Positions 11,657 through 24,811 of a stretch of DNA of 64,000 bases are shown piece by piece. The stretch spans positions 14,322,001 through 14,386,000 of the forward strand of contig CP053148.1 in the NCBI GenBank assembly GCA_014607495.2. The letters are read 5' to 3'. Numbering within the stretch: the first letter of the stretch is position 1; every line of letters begins with the position of its first letter. The stretch is from Carposina sasakii (lineage: Eukaryota > Arthropoda > Insecta > Lepidoptera > Carposinidae). A program made the translations under genes and the position numbers. The notes under the pieces were generated by a model. The model was not told the origin of the DNA. It saw only the letters and a list, made by a program, of their open reading frames with translations, and searched no databases.

Positions 11657-12890
11657 TCTCGATATTTCTCCTTTACACCTTTGGTAGAGTCGTCGAAACC
11701 GTCACAAAACAAAATCCTGTATTGTTTAGAGAATTTAAATTAAACAGTGGCTATATGGAGCTGAAAGTGAGCGCTCTATACTGTAACGTTGCGCCGACGA
11801 TGTCTCAAATTGCGGTTAACTTTACGCGCTGTGCCAAAATGTGTAAATGCCACGTATAAAATAACAGAAAGTAACGACTATTTATCGTTTTCACTTCGAT
11901 CGTATTGTAAATATTATGAAAGTTAAATATGAATGATTGGAACTTAAAAAGTTTTTTTGGCGAGACGCAGAGGCAAAATGCGTCATGCCAGTCTAGCGGT
12001 TGGGTTGGCAATGATCGCTATGAATGAGCAGCGCGCTGCGAGGCTAGTGTTCGGAGTTCATTTCCGCGACGTGCACCGCTACACTACTAATCTGAAGTAG
12101 TCTGAAGCGGCACTAAGCTAAGACGGCCATAGCTTAGCGCCGGTTTGTGTTACCAAACTTAACACTATAGGTACTTAGTACTTTTGACTCTACATTTACG
12201 GAATGATTATGCTCTTAAATTTCTTACTCTACAGCACTATTCTAATAAACAAAAAAGTTTCAGAAATACTTATACTTTCGCAAATTGGAATAGTTACCTC
12301 AGAACTAACTTGCGAAGAACGTGATATTGACATCCATGAACGTATAAAGAACAATTATTTATCCGTTCATGTTGACATCACTTATTTTTCATACCGAATG
12401 TTATAACCGCAGTGTCATGTCACGTCAAAATACGGGCCTCTTCTGTATCAATCATGGCGTCGGCGTCGACAGACAACAGTCTCCGGGACTAAAAATAGCT
12501 GTGTTAGTTTTAGGGAGCTAACTCATTAGGCCACTAGCAGTGGCGTAACTAATTGCGCTACCTGCTATGTAGAGGGTTTCATACGTTTAACCTGCCATGT
12601 TCAGCTCAGCCTCAGTGCAGTGCGATATTAAATGCTGTAACTAATTTGTCAACGACGACATGTTGATGTGCCTAGTTTCTTCTTAACGATAAGAACTTCA
12701 TATGAGTTCCATTTCGAAAATTATACCTGGCATTATATCCTAGTTGCGGTCACTTCGATTTCAGTGGCGCTATCACGTGTCTTAATGAGATAGGTCCCCA
12801 GTGTTTCGTAGATTCGCGAAAAAATTAGCACGTGCAGTCTCCTCCGCGTGTGAGCGAACCATTAAAAATACTTACTGCCTTACAATACTG
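11657..12890. other. Possible 5'UTR/promoter region of the minus-strand candidate; otherwise unassigned
   Basis: 11740-12120 is relatively GC-rich for this locus. On the minus strand a TTTATACG word lies near 11855. No core promoter can be defined by eye. 12141-12890 shows no gene. Confidence 0.25.
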
Positions 12891-13970
12891 CACAGTGTTC
12901 CGAAAACACCGAAAAAATTTCCGAAAAATGATCCCGTATATCGACGTAGTTCGTCGAGAGAAACAATTCGCTAAAACAAACTACCTATCAATTATTGTTA
13001 GTTTCCAAGATTTTTTTTTATTAAAGTTGCCAGTTTTTGGTGGTCAAAAAATGAAAAATTTTGAATTGTACTTTTATTAATGAAGTTTGACACAAAATTT
13101 ATTTATCCCATAATATTTCATCGTATTGCACGTATTTCAAATTAAATTACAATCATCTATATGCAGGTGATCTAAAGAAATTTTTAAAAATCAAATTTTA
13201 TTAAATTTTTTTTTTTCAAGAAAAGTACACAATTTTAGCACGTTATTTTTATACTAATAATTACTCACTATTATGTCTATCCACAGAAAAAAATCAGCAC
13301 CATACCTCGTGGATAACTGGAGATATTTACTATTTCATGTCAGTACATAAGGTGCCTAATAAAAACGAATAGCAAAGTTCATATTTCTTTGAAATGGTTT
13401 TGCAGTAGGAACAGAATGATGGGAACTAAATAATATGCAGGGAAATCACTATAATAATACTTTCAAGTTATTGCTGAGAAACTCGACGAAAAATGAACTT
13501 TGCTATTAATTTTTAACGGGTACTTAGGTACTGATATATGAAATCGCAAATATCTCCAGTTATCCACGGTGCTGATTTTTTTTCTGTAGAGAGACATAAT
13601 AGTGAGTCATTATTAGTATGAAAAATTACGTGCTGAAATTGTGCACTTTTCTTTTAAAAAAATATTTACTAAAATTTGATTTTTTTTTATTTATTTAAGT
13701 CACCTGCTGTAGATGATTGTAATTTTGCTTGAAATACGCGGAATATAATGAAATAATATGGGATAAATATATTTTGTGTCAAACTTCATTAAAAAAGTAC
13801 AATTCACAGTTTTTAATTTTTTAACCCCCCAAAAACTGGCAACTTTAATAATTTTTTTCTCAGAAACAATTGATTGGTAATTTGTTTTTGCGAATTGTTT
13901 CTCTCGTCGAACTACGTCGATACGGGATCAACTAGAGATGTCCATTTTTCGGGGTTTTCGGAACACTGTG
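12891..13970. mobile_element. 1.08-kb foldback element (long inverted repeat)
   Basis: The left arm from 12891 (CACAGTGTTCCGAAAAC...) and the right arm ending at 13970 (...CGGTTTTCGGAACACTGTG-like) are reverse complements over about 490 bp each, with scattered mismatches and small indels, around a spacer of roughly 100 bp (about 13388-13486). Landmarks found in both arms: the TCGACGTAGTTCG word, the TCAGCACC...TGGATAACTGGAGATATTT block, and TAGCAAAGTTCAT next to the spacer. There is no transposase; it looks like a foldback/MITE-type element. A target duplication is not obvious. Confidence 0.85.
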
Positions 13971-16779
13971 TATGGGGTCATTGTGATTTTAACTGCTAAA
14001 ATATAAATGTTGTGTACGTAGTTTATGCTCTTGTTAGAATTAATAGGTATGTTATCTAATTAAAATAAGGTAAAACTCTGACGCCGGTAAAGCGCTTAGA
14101 AATTATGAAAAACTAGCGGCCGTCCGTGATTTTGTCACGTGAACTATAATCCTAAGCATGTGTTATTTTGACCTACGAGTAAGTAGTCCGAGTACGAGTA
14201 AGTACGATGTACCTATAAGTAATAGTACGTAGTACCTAATTATAACTTGACTGCCAAATTATTTAAATTCCTTCAGTAGATTTTGCATGAAAGACTAACG
14301 AACTTCTAATCGATTCTTATAAACTTTCCCGTTTATTATTTAAGTAAAGTACCTAGAAAAGTATAGCATGGGATGCACACTAAGATTTATTTTTCGCATT
14401 TAAGGCGCTGTGATTAGACAGCACAGGCATTTTAGAAACATTTAATAAAATACTTGTCCGATTACCACAGCTCTAATTTTTATTTATATCTTTATCAAGT
14501 TTTTAGACAACGTGGAAACGTCTTACTCTTAACGACGACGGGACATTGATATTAATTATTAATAATAAACTTATATAGCTAACTTGGATTCTTATTTTTA
14601 TTTGAAATCAGTAAAAGCTTCTAAGTTTACCTATAGTAGATGCGACTTATATCAATAATATCAGTGATAATTCATAATTAGTATCATCTTATGAAAATTA
14701 AACTTCTACTCGTATAAAGGTCAATTTCACGTTGACAAGTGCGTAGAAACCCTTACATTCTTATATGCAAGGGTGTCTAGGTCCTTCATTCATTCATTTT
14801 CAGCCATGAGAAGTTCACTGCTGAACTACGTTCTTTGGCCTCTGATTCTTTCTAGAAGGTTGCGACATCAAGTACTAATCGGTATTTAAGTAGGCAGGTA
14901 CGGCACATTGTAACACAATACAACACTGAAACAATCCTCGATATCGAATGAACGTGTATTGCAGTATGTACTTATGTGTTCCTGGTAGAAACTGACAGGA
15001 AAAAGGTTTAAGTTGCATTGATCTAAGGAGAAAATCGAGGTTTACTACTCAGGTAAAATTATTATAACCTAAGCTACAATGTCCCCTGAAAGCTGATATA
15101 AGTCGGTTATATTATAACAGATAGCACATAGCTTTTGTATTTCTTCAAAATGTCTCACCAAAACCCGCCATATTCATGAAATCAAGTTTAGTAATCTTCG
15201 CGATTATAATTTGTCGTCGGAGCATGTAGAGCCTGGTAGTCAGCGAATTCTAAGTACTTGGATTCTGTAAATGCTAAAAACACTGGTACATGTATTGCTA
15301 GAAATGAATAACTAAGTGAGTGATGAGGATGACGCTTGATAATAATTATTGGAACAAAAGATACCTACCTGCTTTCGGCAACTGCAACTACTGCAAGAAT
15401 GAAAAGTGAATGAGTAAATGAATAGAGTTAAAAGAAGCAGTGGGAGAGGAAGCAGGAAGTGGCACTCCGTGCATGATCCTCATAATCCAAGATTATTTTA
15501 GTAGCGCCTATTGCATTAGCTAAACTAAACGGTAAAAGATAATCATGCTCTTGCTTGATGCAGTACGAACGAAGAACACCCAATAACTAAAGGTAAAAAA
15601 TATTGGGAAATATTGAATAATGAGATGGCAGCAAGTTATTTCTCTATAATTCTAGAACGTTCGCGGAACAATAGACCTCTATAGCAGGTAAAAATATTCA
15701 ACATCTTTTTTTATTTGATCCTAATTTGGAACGGAGATTGTAGATTTTTTACCATTCACCTATGTTGAATGTGGCAAGACAAACATGTTTTATGTGGTGT
15801 CAAAATGCAAATAACATTTTATTTATTTAACGGACAGTCAAGAAATTGACGTAAGTAATAATTATATAAGGTCGTCTAATTAAATGGTCGATCCACTAAA
15901 TAGTCTTTGATCCAGATGATGCCATCAACTTTTTGCTCAAACGAAAAAATCTTCCTTATGTAAAGGGTAACCTAAAGACAGAAAAGTCCGTTATTTCTAT
16001 GATTTAAGGAAAGTTATGCAAGTCTCAAATCACCTCTTATTAATTTCAGCACTGGAGTAGGTAAGTTAGTTTGAAATATTTCAGTAATTGTAATATTTCA
16101 GACTGCGATGTTACTTAGGTTAGGCATAAAATGTGCGCTTACATAAATACTTACTACATGGACGAAATAACATTAAAATTTAACAGCCACTTAAAAACAA
16201 GGTTACCGAATGCCCCGTTAATATTAAGTGGAGGAGTACCTTTTTAGCACGAGGAGACCTAAAAAAATTGCAAGCAAACAGCTAAATGTTGATGGATATC
16301 CCATGAGGCCAAACTCATATTTTATGTGATTTACCTTGTGGCCAATACTTGTATATTCCTTTATTTCCTTGTCCCATTTAACCTATTCAGATCTAAATTT
16401 GAGGTCGACGCAAATAAGCACCCAATTGTCATGCAAATCGGACTTGCTACAAAACATAATTATACAGACTTATTGGTTCTTGCTGGACTTGCTTAGCTAA
16501 ACTCATAAAAATGATAATATAGTTTTGTTCATAAATGTAGCACAACTATAGTAAAACATTTAATGCTCAATCACTAATGATAATGATTATGGAATAATTC
16601 AAACTACGGTACCTACAATGGAAATCCTTCGCTGCAATCGTAAAACCGATTAATGTTCCAATTAACATTTGTTTGTTTTCTTATTCCTTGTACAAACCCA
16701 GAGAATTATGGATTCTGACTAAAATAGCTTCTAACAAACAAGTATGTACATTTAAGCCGGTGACTTGAGATAGGTAATG
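13971..16779. other. Long AT-rich stretch, no gene seen
   Basis: The only item noted is a decayed repeat near 14800-14880 (words TTCACTGCTGAACTACG, TTTGGCCTCT) resembling retroelement 3' sequence. No coding exon is supported. Confidence 0.4.
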
Positions 16780-17122
16780 TAGGGTTGCCATCTCAAAACT
16801 GAAAACTAGGATGTGAGGAAGAAATACCAGGACATTTCGATTAAAAGACAGGACTATACATGTGTGAGCCCAGTGACAATACGATTAGAAGGAGTTAGTG
16901 GCGTGCGAATTTCATTCAGTGCCGGTGACTAGGTATTTGCTTCTTTTAGGCTTTCTAGAGGTGCCGCTGACGCCTATTTGCCCGATGTCGGCACCCTTAT
17001 AAAATCTGTCGACAGCGAATGTGTCAGGACTTTAAAACTCAGGACGATGCTCAAAAACTATCCAAGACACCCCAAAAAACAGGACGTCATGTCCTGGGAA
17101 AACAGGACGGTTGGCAACCCTA
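16780..17122. mobile_element. hAT-type MITE with 8-bp target duplication
   Basis: Exact inverted ends TAGGGTTGCCA / TTGGCAACCCTA flanked on both sides by AGGTAATG (16772-16779 and 17123-17130). TIRs starting TAGGGNTG and 8-bp duplications are the hAT signature. The body is 343 bp with several CAGGAC words and no transposase. Confidence 0.85.
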
Positions 17123-17419
17123 AGGTAATGTCCTCTGACTTAAAACTCTACCTACCCACATTACGTACTTTACTTCTAGCTATCGTAGCCTAGAACTGTA
17201 CCTAAAAAAAATGTAAGAAAACCCCCGACCCAAAAAAAAGTACGCAATTATTATGACAAAAGGTTTAGTAAATGCTAAACTGCCTATAAAAAGCAAAAAA
17301 TAACTTTTAACACTACGTAAGTACCAACTAAAGCATGTCAGTCTATCTACTCTACTATACAGATTTCCAGCATCAGGTCCTCGTCAATTAGAAACATAAA
17401 GAGAACTAGTTAAGACAAA

Positions 17420-17900
17420 TCTAACGAGCCCAAACTCGCCACTTGGGTTTACTAAAAGGCAGTCCAGGCTGTCATACGTCTCGCGACTCCATCTTCGAGC
17501 CGGCTAAGGCAGCAGATCAGCTCAGTGGTTCCAGAAGACATTAGTGTTCCTCAAATGTCAGATCCCACATATCCGCTTGCAAGCAAAATGAGCGTGTAAC
17601 ATTCCTTCGGGTCACGCACCTAACAAACGACCTGATGACCTTGAAGACCTGAACCTATAATTCCACCAAAGCCAAAGTTCCAGCTAGCAGAACACTCTGG
17701 CGAGACTGTTATATTTACCTTTCAAATTCAAAAAAAAACTTACATTAATATCGGATCATCCGTTTGGGAGCTACGATGCCACAGACAGACATATACACAT
17801 ATACACACACAGAGTTAGTTAGAGAGACACGTCAAAAACTTATAACACCCCGTCGTTTTTGCGACTCGCAGGCCGGTCCTATGTAAATACGGTCTAATCA
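17420..17900. mobile_element. Decayed retroelement remnants
   Basis: 17420-17640 shares wording with 20490-20690 (AACTCGCCACTT, CTCTCGCGACTCCA, GCCGGC-AAGGCA). 17660-17705 and 20771-20812 share AAGCCAAAGTTCCAGCTAG. 17760-17880 contains ACAGACAGACATATACAC and a GTCAAAAACTTATAACACCCC word that I associate with lepidopteran LINE 3' ends. No open frame remains. Confidence 0.5.
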
Positions 17901-19142
17901 ACGTCTGTAAAATATACTCGTACAGTGTTCAAAAATTTTAGATTCGAAATCAAATGTTTATTTTTTAAGATTGTATGAACATTCCTAAGTTGGTTAGGAA
18001 TTCATAATACTATAGTGGACGCCCGCGACTTCGTCCGCGTGGAAATTGAATTGTAGCTTATAGTTGACACGAATTTGAATCGGTTTACCAAGCAGCGCCA
18101 TCTCCATTGATTACTTACTTAACATCAAAGTATCGACAGTCGTTTAGAAGGAAATCCATTGTAACAGACAAATATTATTTATGCAATAAGGAATAAGGAA
18201 TTGCGACTATAATTTCCGAGATATAAGCTATCCTATCTCTCAAGTTGATATTCGACACAGACTGCACCGCTCACGGTGTAAAAAGTTTTAATTATATAAA
18301 TCGTGTGGTTTTAAGTGGTTTAGGAGTCCAACAAACATCGATCGTGACAGGAGATTTATATATATTAAGATGTGAAAAATTTGTTAATTGGTTCTTTATA
18401 CTCGTAGTGGGTTATTTACATAGCTTTTCGCTTAACATATCCCTTTTGTTACACCCTGTATGTACCACTTCGAATTGGAAACTAAATTGTATTACTTATT
18501 AGAAGAGTACCTATCTGGCTACTCTATAAGTACTTACCTCAAAAAGGTAATAAGAGCATACGAAGCAAGTTGAAGCAACTACATTAATTGTCCTTGGAGC
18601 TTAGTAAGGCCAATAATATTAAGTGTTACTGAGGAGTAGCAGTTTTCTTATGACACGAGGAGCAAACACAAAACAACTTGTAAATTGACGCCAAACAGTC
18701 AATACAAACGCGAAACAATGAGTGGATGTCTCCGTGTTAGCGCACTGAAGCTAACAAGTAATGAAACGCCATCAGTTTTAAGACCAATAACTGGGAATTT
18801 ACGTTGATTATGACAACATATGACTCGGCTATAATAACAAACTTATAGTGTGAGGATTGTGGACGCCCGCGACTTTGACCACGTAAACTTCAGGAATCTC
18901 GTTAATTTCGGATCCAATGGGAATTTCGGGAAGAAATCCTTTACGATCGTTTACGACATACAGTGAACGCACCCTCCAATTTTGAAGGACAAAGGCATTG
19001 TACCTATAGGTAAAATTAGAGGTACGAGTAGCTGCATTTTTGTTATCACCCTTGCCACTTCTTGATAGAGATTAAATGCGGATGGTCTGTCTTCATGCCG
19101 TAGTACGGGCTTAGAATATAGATTCTAATCTATACATATAAT
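17901..19142. other. Non-coding DNA with fragments of interspersed repeats
   Basis: Short ends of the GTGGACGCCCGCGACT family at about 18015-18045 and 18861-18885. TTTTGTTACACCCTGTATG at 18444 is the end of the family seen complete near 59141. No gene seen. Confidence 0.4.
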
Positions 19143-19455
19143 AAAAATGTAACGGATCGCTGTCTGATATGGAAGATATATAAGAAAAAATATTATAGAA
19201 TACCTTTATCAACGCAATAGTACCCAAAACAATGATTTTTTGAATTTTTGTCTGTTTGTCACTGTGCGTTTGTGCACGCTAATCTCAGAAACGGCTAAAC
19301 CGATTTCGATGCAGTTTTTTAGGAATATATTGTGACAGGTCCCACTTAACATATAGGCTACTTTTTATCCCGGGAAAATGTTTTTATCCCGGACAATTTC
19401 GACATTTAGTTTTTTCTGTAGTCCACGCGGACGGAGTCGCGGGCGGCCACTGGTA
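19143..19455 (-). mobile_element. GTGGACGCCCGCGACT-family repeat, reverse copy
   Basis: Reverse complement of 2428-2740 along its whole length, from the AACGGATCGCTGTCTG end to CGGACGGAGTCGCGGGCGGC. Confidence 0.75.
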
Positions 19456-20459
19456 GATAATATATAGCTATTATCTTACAGCTATAAGTACCTAATAAAA
19501 CTGCATCTTTCTGCAAGGGTGAAAAGTGCAGCTAACTCATAATAAGTAGGTACTCGTAGATTCATCTTTTTCTAAACATAAAACGTACTTAGTGTATCAA
19601 ATTTCGGCGTAACGGCTATTACCTAGTTCATAGGATTAAAATATTTTGATGACTTCTCTTTGTATATAAGTGAAGCAGTAGGCTGCTCAGATTAGCTATT
19701 GGTGTGATGTTTATGGAAGAGATAAAAACAATATTAAAATAAAGCAGATACATACGTAAAATATTGGGACTTTTGATACATTTGTAAACATAAGGTAACT
19801 AAAGCTGCACAAGGACTGAAAACTATGAATTTAATGTCATAAACTCATGACTCATGTACGAGTATGATAAAACAGACTAACGAATAATGAATATCAAGTG
19901 TGTATGATAAATCTATGCTGGTTTTTTCCTCTCATATTTGTATGCACTTCAGACTATGCGCTTCCAAATGTAGTTAGGTAAAACTTATAGTTTCAGCGGG
20001 ATAAAACGCCACATGTGTAGGAAACATTTTTTCGCTACATGAGAATAATCGAAGAGTGTTCTTCGAAGGGGTAGTTTAAGATAATAATTATTTACTTACC
20101 AATGTTGCCGTTGTCCAATCGATCGTAGGTATATGTATACAAGAGACTCTTTCCAAGATTGACCAAGACAGTAGTAGATAAATTTTTGAATAATTACCGC
20201 TTCCTAAAGTTCACTATGGCTACTGAATAAGTACTTATATTATAATAAGTATTGTAGGTAGGTATTTATAAGTAGGTAGATGCCTAGCCTATCTACCTGC
20301 CTACCTCTTCTAAGAAGTATAAAATATGGTACTGAAAATGCATGATCGTGATAAGGGTTTATCATTTTCATCTAAGTAGGTACTTAGGTACTTTACTCGG
20401 AAGATAACTTTACGTAGAGATGTCGTCATCAAATTCCATCATTGTCTTTATCGGTGTAA
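19456..20459. other. Non-coding DNA, nothing recognised
   Basis: One local inverted repeat of GTAGGTAG-type words at 20250-20310; no gene seen. Confidence 0.35.
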
Positions 20460-20726
20460 GTGGTGGAGGGGTGCTTTAAACCAAGGCCAACTCGCCACTT
20501 ACGGACAGGCATGTCCACCCTCGAGCTGTCATAGCTCTCGCGACTCCACTCTGCCTAGCCGGCGAAGGCAAGGCAGAGGTGGGGGAACTGTTCCTCGTCA
20601 GACCTCACTCCGACGCCGGAGATGAGGAACAGGGTCTTCCCCCGGGAGCACTTCGGGTCCGTGGGAACGCTACCTCCCAACAGCTCGCCACAAGCTGCCC
20701 TGCGGGCTTATTATTATTATTATTAT
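20460..20726 (+). mobile_element. Retroelement 3' end with (TTA)n tail
   Basis: A GC-rich 240-bp block (CCTCGTCAGACCTCACTCC, CTTCCCCCGGGAGCACTTC) ends in six TTA units at 20707-20726, like a non-LTR element's 3' UTR and microsatellite tail. Related to 17420-17640. Confidence 0.55.
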
Positions 20727-20975
20727 CTTGCCTCGAATCTCAGAATTAATATCTAGACACGCGGTAGCGTGTCAAGCCAAAGTTCCAGCTAGGAGAACTG
20801 GCGAGCAACACCGTGTGTTATTTTACACGAACCATTTGGAGCACCTTTGGCACCCTCATAATTCAAAAACTGTTTCACGTAAACTTATCAAATTTCATGT
20901 CATCATTATCAAAAAATATGTGCTCCAAATCATAAACACTTCACTAACGGTTAGTTAGATATTAACGTCCAAAAA

Positions 20976-21990
20976 CCATCTACCGGGCATAACTGAAACT
21001 AAAGTATCCTTGTGAATATTCGACACAGCGACTGCAGCGCAGTCTGCCGGATCCTATGTAAAAGGTTCTCTAACATCAACAAAACAACAATACAAATCTT
21101 CTGTTAGTGTATTTGTGATTGAACTCCTTCTAAACGGCTGGACCGATTTTAATGAAATTTTTTGTGTGTGTTCAAATAGGTTCGAGAATTGTTTATTTGG
21201 ATACCTACAAGGTTTATCGGTCAACGAAATTGGCATTGTTATTTCTGCAGTCCACGCGGGCGGAGTTCAAAAACAATAATAAAATATTCATATTTTTTGA
21301 CCGAAAAAATTGTGAATCTAAACCATCCTGGAATCCACTTGAATACACACAAACAATTTCATCAAAATCTGTTACTCCAGTCGTTTAGCATAATAAGCAA
21401 ATAAAATAAAACTTCATTACAAATTTTTTTCACAAATATAAGAAAAATATAAATAGAAGATTTATTTATGTAAGGAAAAGGAAACAAATATTTTTTTCCG
21501 AGATATAACAACCATCTACCGGGCGTAACTGAAACTAAAGTATATTTTTGAATATTCGACACAGCGACTGCACCGCAGTCTACCGGATCCTATGTAAAAA
21601 GTTCTAACTAAATAAACAACAATATAAATCTTCTTTTCGTGTGGTTTTAATTTAACACCTTCTAAACGGCTGGACCAATTTTGATGAAATTTTGCTTTTG
21701 TTTTTGTATAGGTATATTTAAGTGGGTTCGAGCACCACATGGCATTTACACCAAAACAAAAACTTTACAGGTAATTCGGTCTTTTAAATTAGATAATGTT
21801 TTTAAGGAACTCCAAGTAAAGAGTATCTGTATGGACTGCAAAGAAAACAAAATGTTGTTCACCGAATCCTAAGTCTAATCCATTCTCGAACCCACTTGAA
21901 CATACATACAAAATTTTATCAAAACCGGTTCAGCCGTTTAGAGGGAAATCCATTACAAACATACGAAAAGAAGATTTTTATGAAAAATAA
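20976..21990 (+). repeat. Two tandem copies of a ~530-bp transposon-derived unit
   Basis: The block starting ACCATCTACCGGGC at 20976 is repeated from about 21510 (same ATTCGACACAGCGACTGCA, CCGGATCCTATGTAAAA, TTCTAAACGGCTGGACC words in order). A related piece is at 48960-49130. Open frames here are short and have no known motif. Confidence 0.65.
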
Positions 21991-22748
21991 AAAATATAAG
22001 ATACAATGTAAAGAGTTATATTCAAATGAAAACTTATGTAATACAATGGTTTCTTAAAGTAAAAATGAAATACACCTATTTTCATCAGTCATAAAAAAGC
22101 TGTTTGATGCTTGAGGATTTTGTGTTAAATCAATTTTTTTCACAATCTGCTTTTCAGGAACGTCGTCGTGTTCAGTAGTTTTTGTCATCTTAAAAGAAAG
22201 TTTTGGTTTTTTTATTGTTTTGTAAAATTTTACGAGTAACAGAGTTCTTCATCTATTATTTTGATATGTTCTATTATACCCACATAACGTCCATTTCAGT
22301 CGCATGTAGTATCTCACTATGACATTATCCCCGGGTGAATAATCGGTAGTTTCTAAATGTCTTCATGTTCATTATTTTGGTCTTGAAGTTGTTTGTCTTT
22401 TAAAATGTATTTATAACAACATAAAAGTCTGTGTCTGTGTCAATAATTTCTTCTTATAACTTAGGCTAATATATTGTAGAATACCTAAGGTTTCTGATTT
22501 GGCTAGTTTTCATATACGAATTATATTATAGCCTTCGCAAAACTGTTACCTGTCGGTTATTATTTTATAATTCCGCAAATTTCTCTCTTCCATGACTATT
22601 TCATATTAAGTACTTAATAATAATTCAAATATAAGAACTAGCCAACTTTTATTTTTTTCAGACCTCAGTACTTGTTTCTGTACAATATATTATCTTAGCT
22701 AAGTTATAAGAAGAAATTATATTTTATGTTGTTATAAATACATTTCAG
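21991..22748. other. AT-rich non-coding DNA, nothing recognised
   Basis: No gene or clear repeat seen. Confidence 0.35.
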
Positions 22749-22880
22749 GACTGACCATTGAACTTGGCACCCATTTAGATACCACTTCTTTTGTCTTTGG
22801 CTCTCATTTTCACATTTATGTTTTTGATGAGATTTTTCTTATCAAAGATTCAGTAAATGGATTAGCAAAGGCTGCTGCAG
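22749..22880 (+). other. Possible isolated exon, function unknown
   Basis: 132 nt bounded by a good acceptor (ACATTTCAG) and a consensus donor (CAG then GTATGT). One + frame is open right across (43 codons, from LTIELGTHLD to NGLAKAAAG), whereas the other five contain stops. It has no ATG, so it would be internal. It lies 8.5 kb upstream of Alh and on the same strand, so it might be a 5' non-coding exon of that gene or an exon of an unknown gene. No family recognised; chance is quite possible. Confidence 0.25.
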
Positions 22881-24254
22881 GTATGTAGTAAAAATCTTCG
22901 GAGTGGACTGATAACACTGTAGACACCTAGTACCCGTATGAACCTAAAGCGCCCAGTACCTAGTTTTTGTAGTCCCGCCACATTCTTACATTCGAAAGGT
23001 CATAATTTCACCCTGGCCTCGTTGATATCAATGGAAGCCGATCGATGGTCCAGGCGCCGGACAGTCTGCCTGTTTCTGACGTAAGCAGCTGTACCCATCG
23101 CCGTCACGGGAATAGTGGCGAAACTGATCGACGCGCAAGTATTTATTTTGAATCAAGTGTTGGCGTCTTTATACTTTAAGAGTATATACTACTCTCTAAC
23201 GAGAGCTCTTATGGTTGTTTTTTGGTAAGCTACAATCCGTACACAACAATGATCTATGGATGGTTTATTTTACAGGTGTGCAAATACTGAAACGAATATA
23301 AGGGGTTTAAAAAAGTATGTGCCGCAGCAGTGTGATGATAATGTACTCGTATCTAATGACTAAATTCCTGCGCAAATTAGGCATCATCTACCCTTATCTC
23401 GTATACCTACCTACTATGACTAACAAAACTTGTTTAGGTACTTTACTTAATAGAAATATCTTTACTTCTACACTCACATTTCATAATAGAAAAATAGCTT
23501 GTTATTAATAATGTACATAGACATATTTATGCCAAACAAATAATTGTTTTCCACCAAACCAGGCGTAGGTACGGGTCCGCCCTATAGAAAACTTTTTGAG
23601 TCGAGTGAGGGTGTAGGTATAACTTCAGAAACAATGAAGGGGTTGGAAAAGCTTGTCCACAAGGTTCAGATTGCACGGTTTGTTTGTTGTATCGGCTATA
23701 TTTTTTGGAAGATCATAGGTATAGTGGAAAATGATAAACGGATCATCAGTTTTTCGCGCATATTCACCCCTTGAGGTTTTTTAACTTATTGAACTGGCTT
23801 TTTAAATGCCAAGACATGTATACCTATGTATGTGTGTATTGTCAAAATTTTCTTCAGAGAAGGCCTGAATTTGATGTTTTTGGAGATGATTTGATTGGAG
23901 ATGATTGGAGATTTGATTGAAGATGATTTGATTGGAGATGATTTGATGTTTTTGGAGAGACAGATGAATTTGGAGAAAGCATTATGTTTCCATTACATAT
24001 ACCTACCTCCAGTTAAGTTTCAATGAGTTTCAGCGATAATCACTATGAACTGTCAAAAAAGATAGCCGATACGGGGGCTGATACTGATCATATAAGGGAA
24101 GACCCTCTGTTTTGTTCTTGGTATTTCCCCATGGGGGTCACTTAAGCAAGAATTAGAATACAAAAGCTAAAATTAACAAAAATTTTATTACAACCGTCTC
24201 ATAACAAAATTTACTTAATTACCTAGCTATAATTTGAGATCAGTAGGTAATCAT
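22881..24254. other. Non-coding DNA with one short tandem repeat
   Basis: Open frames at 23317-23508 and 23544-23774 lack recognisable content. See the separate GGAGATGATTTGATT repeat. Confidence 0.35.
23869..23962 (+). repeat. Short tandem repeat of GGAGATGATTTGATT-like units
   Basis: About six imperfect units built from GGAGATGATTTGATT and GGAGATTTGATTGAAGATG, with two TTTTTGGAGA words at the borders. Confidence 0.6.
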
Positions 24255-24485
24255 CACATTCGCCGCGTGGTGCCGGCAGAGTAGAATAATAATTCGTATC
24301 ACCCCATGTCTGCGCGTGGGTATCGTACAAGGCGATTAAGGGTTTCCGGGAGGTGGGCAGCAGCGTCTCTCGTATTGACAACATAGTCCAAAATACAAAC
24401 TAAAAGCGGTCACCTGAAAACCGAAGATCGCCTGCCCAGCGTGGTGACTATGGGCAAATACCCCCCCTGACAGTCTTGTGGTCAC
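24255..24485 (-). mobile_element. Copy of the 4942-5211 retroposed repeat (reverse)
   Basis: The reverse complement matches 4980-5205 in order (CACGCTGGGCAGGCG..., GCTGCTGCCC, CCGGAAACCCTTAATCGCC, GGCACCACGCGGCG). Confidence 0.7.
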
Positions 24486-24811
24486 ATTAATAATCATCTT
24501 TGGAAAATATAAAAGTACAAAAAAAACCTGATTTGACTACCATTGCACTAAGTTCAAAACGGGTAATTGAGGTAAACACTAAAAATATTTTTTTTTCCAA
24601 CGTGGCACGCTTCCAATGAGGATCATATAAATGGCCGTCAATCTAACACTTAATAGTAAATCGCGTCACGTCTGATACAGAGGTTGGATTCTTTAAAACT
24701 GGAGAACCTTCCTCTTTACTCGAAGATTGTTTCGGTCCCCTTCAGAATTCGGCACCTTAGTAAATCTTGTTAGACTTTCCTTGGCATACGGTCTTGCCGA
24801 ACTTGCCTTTA

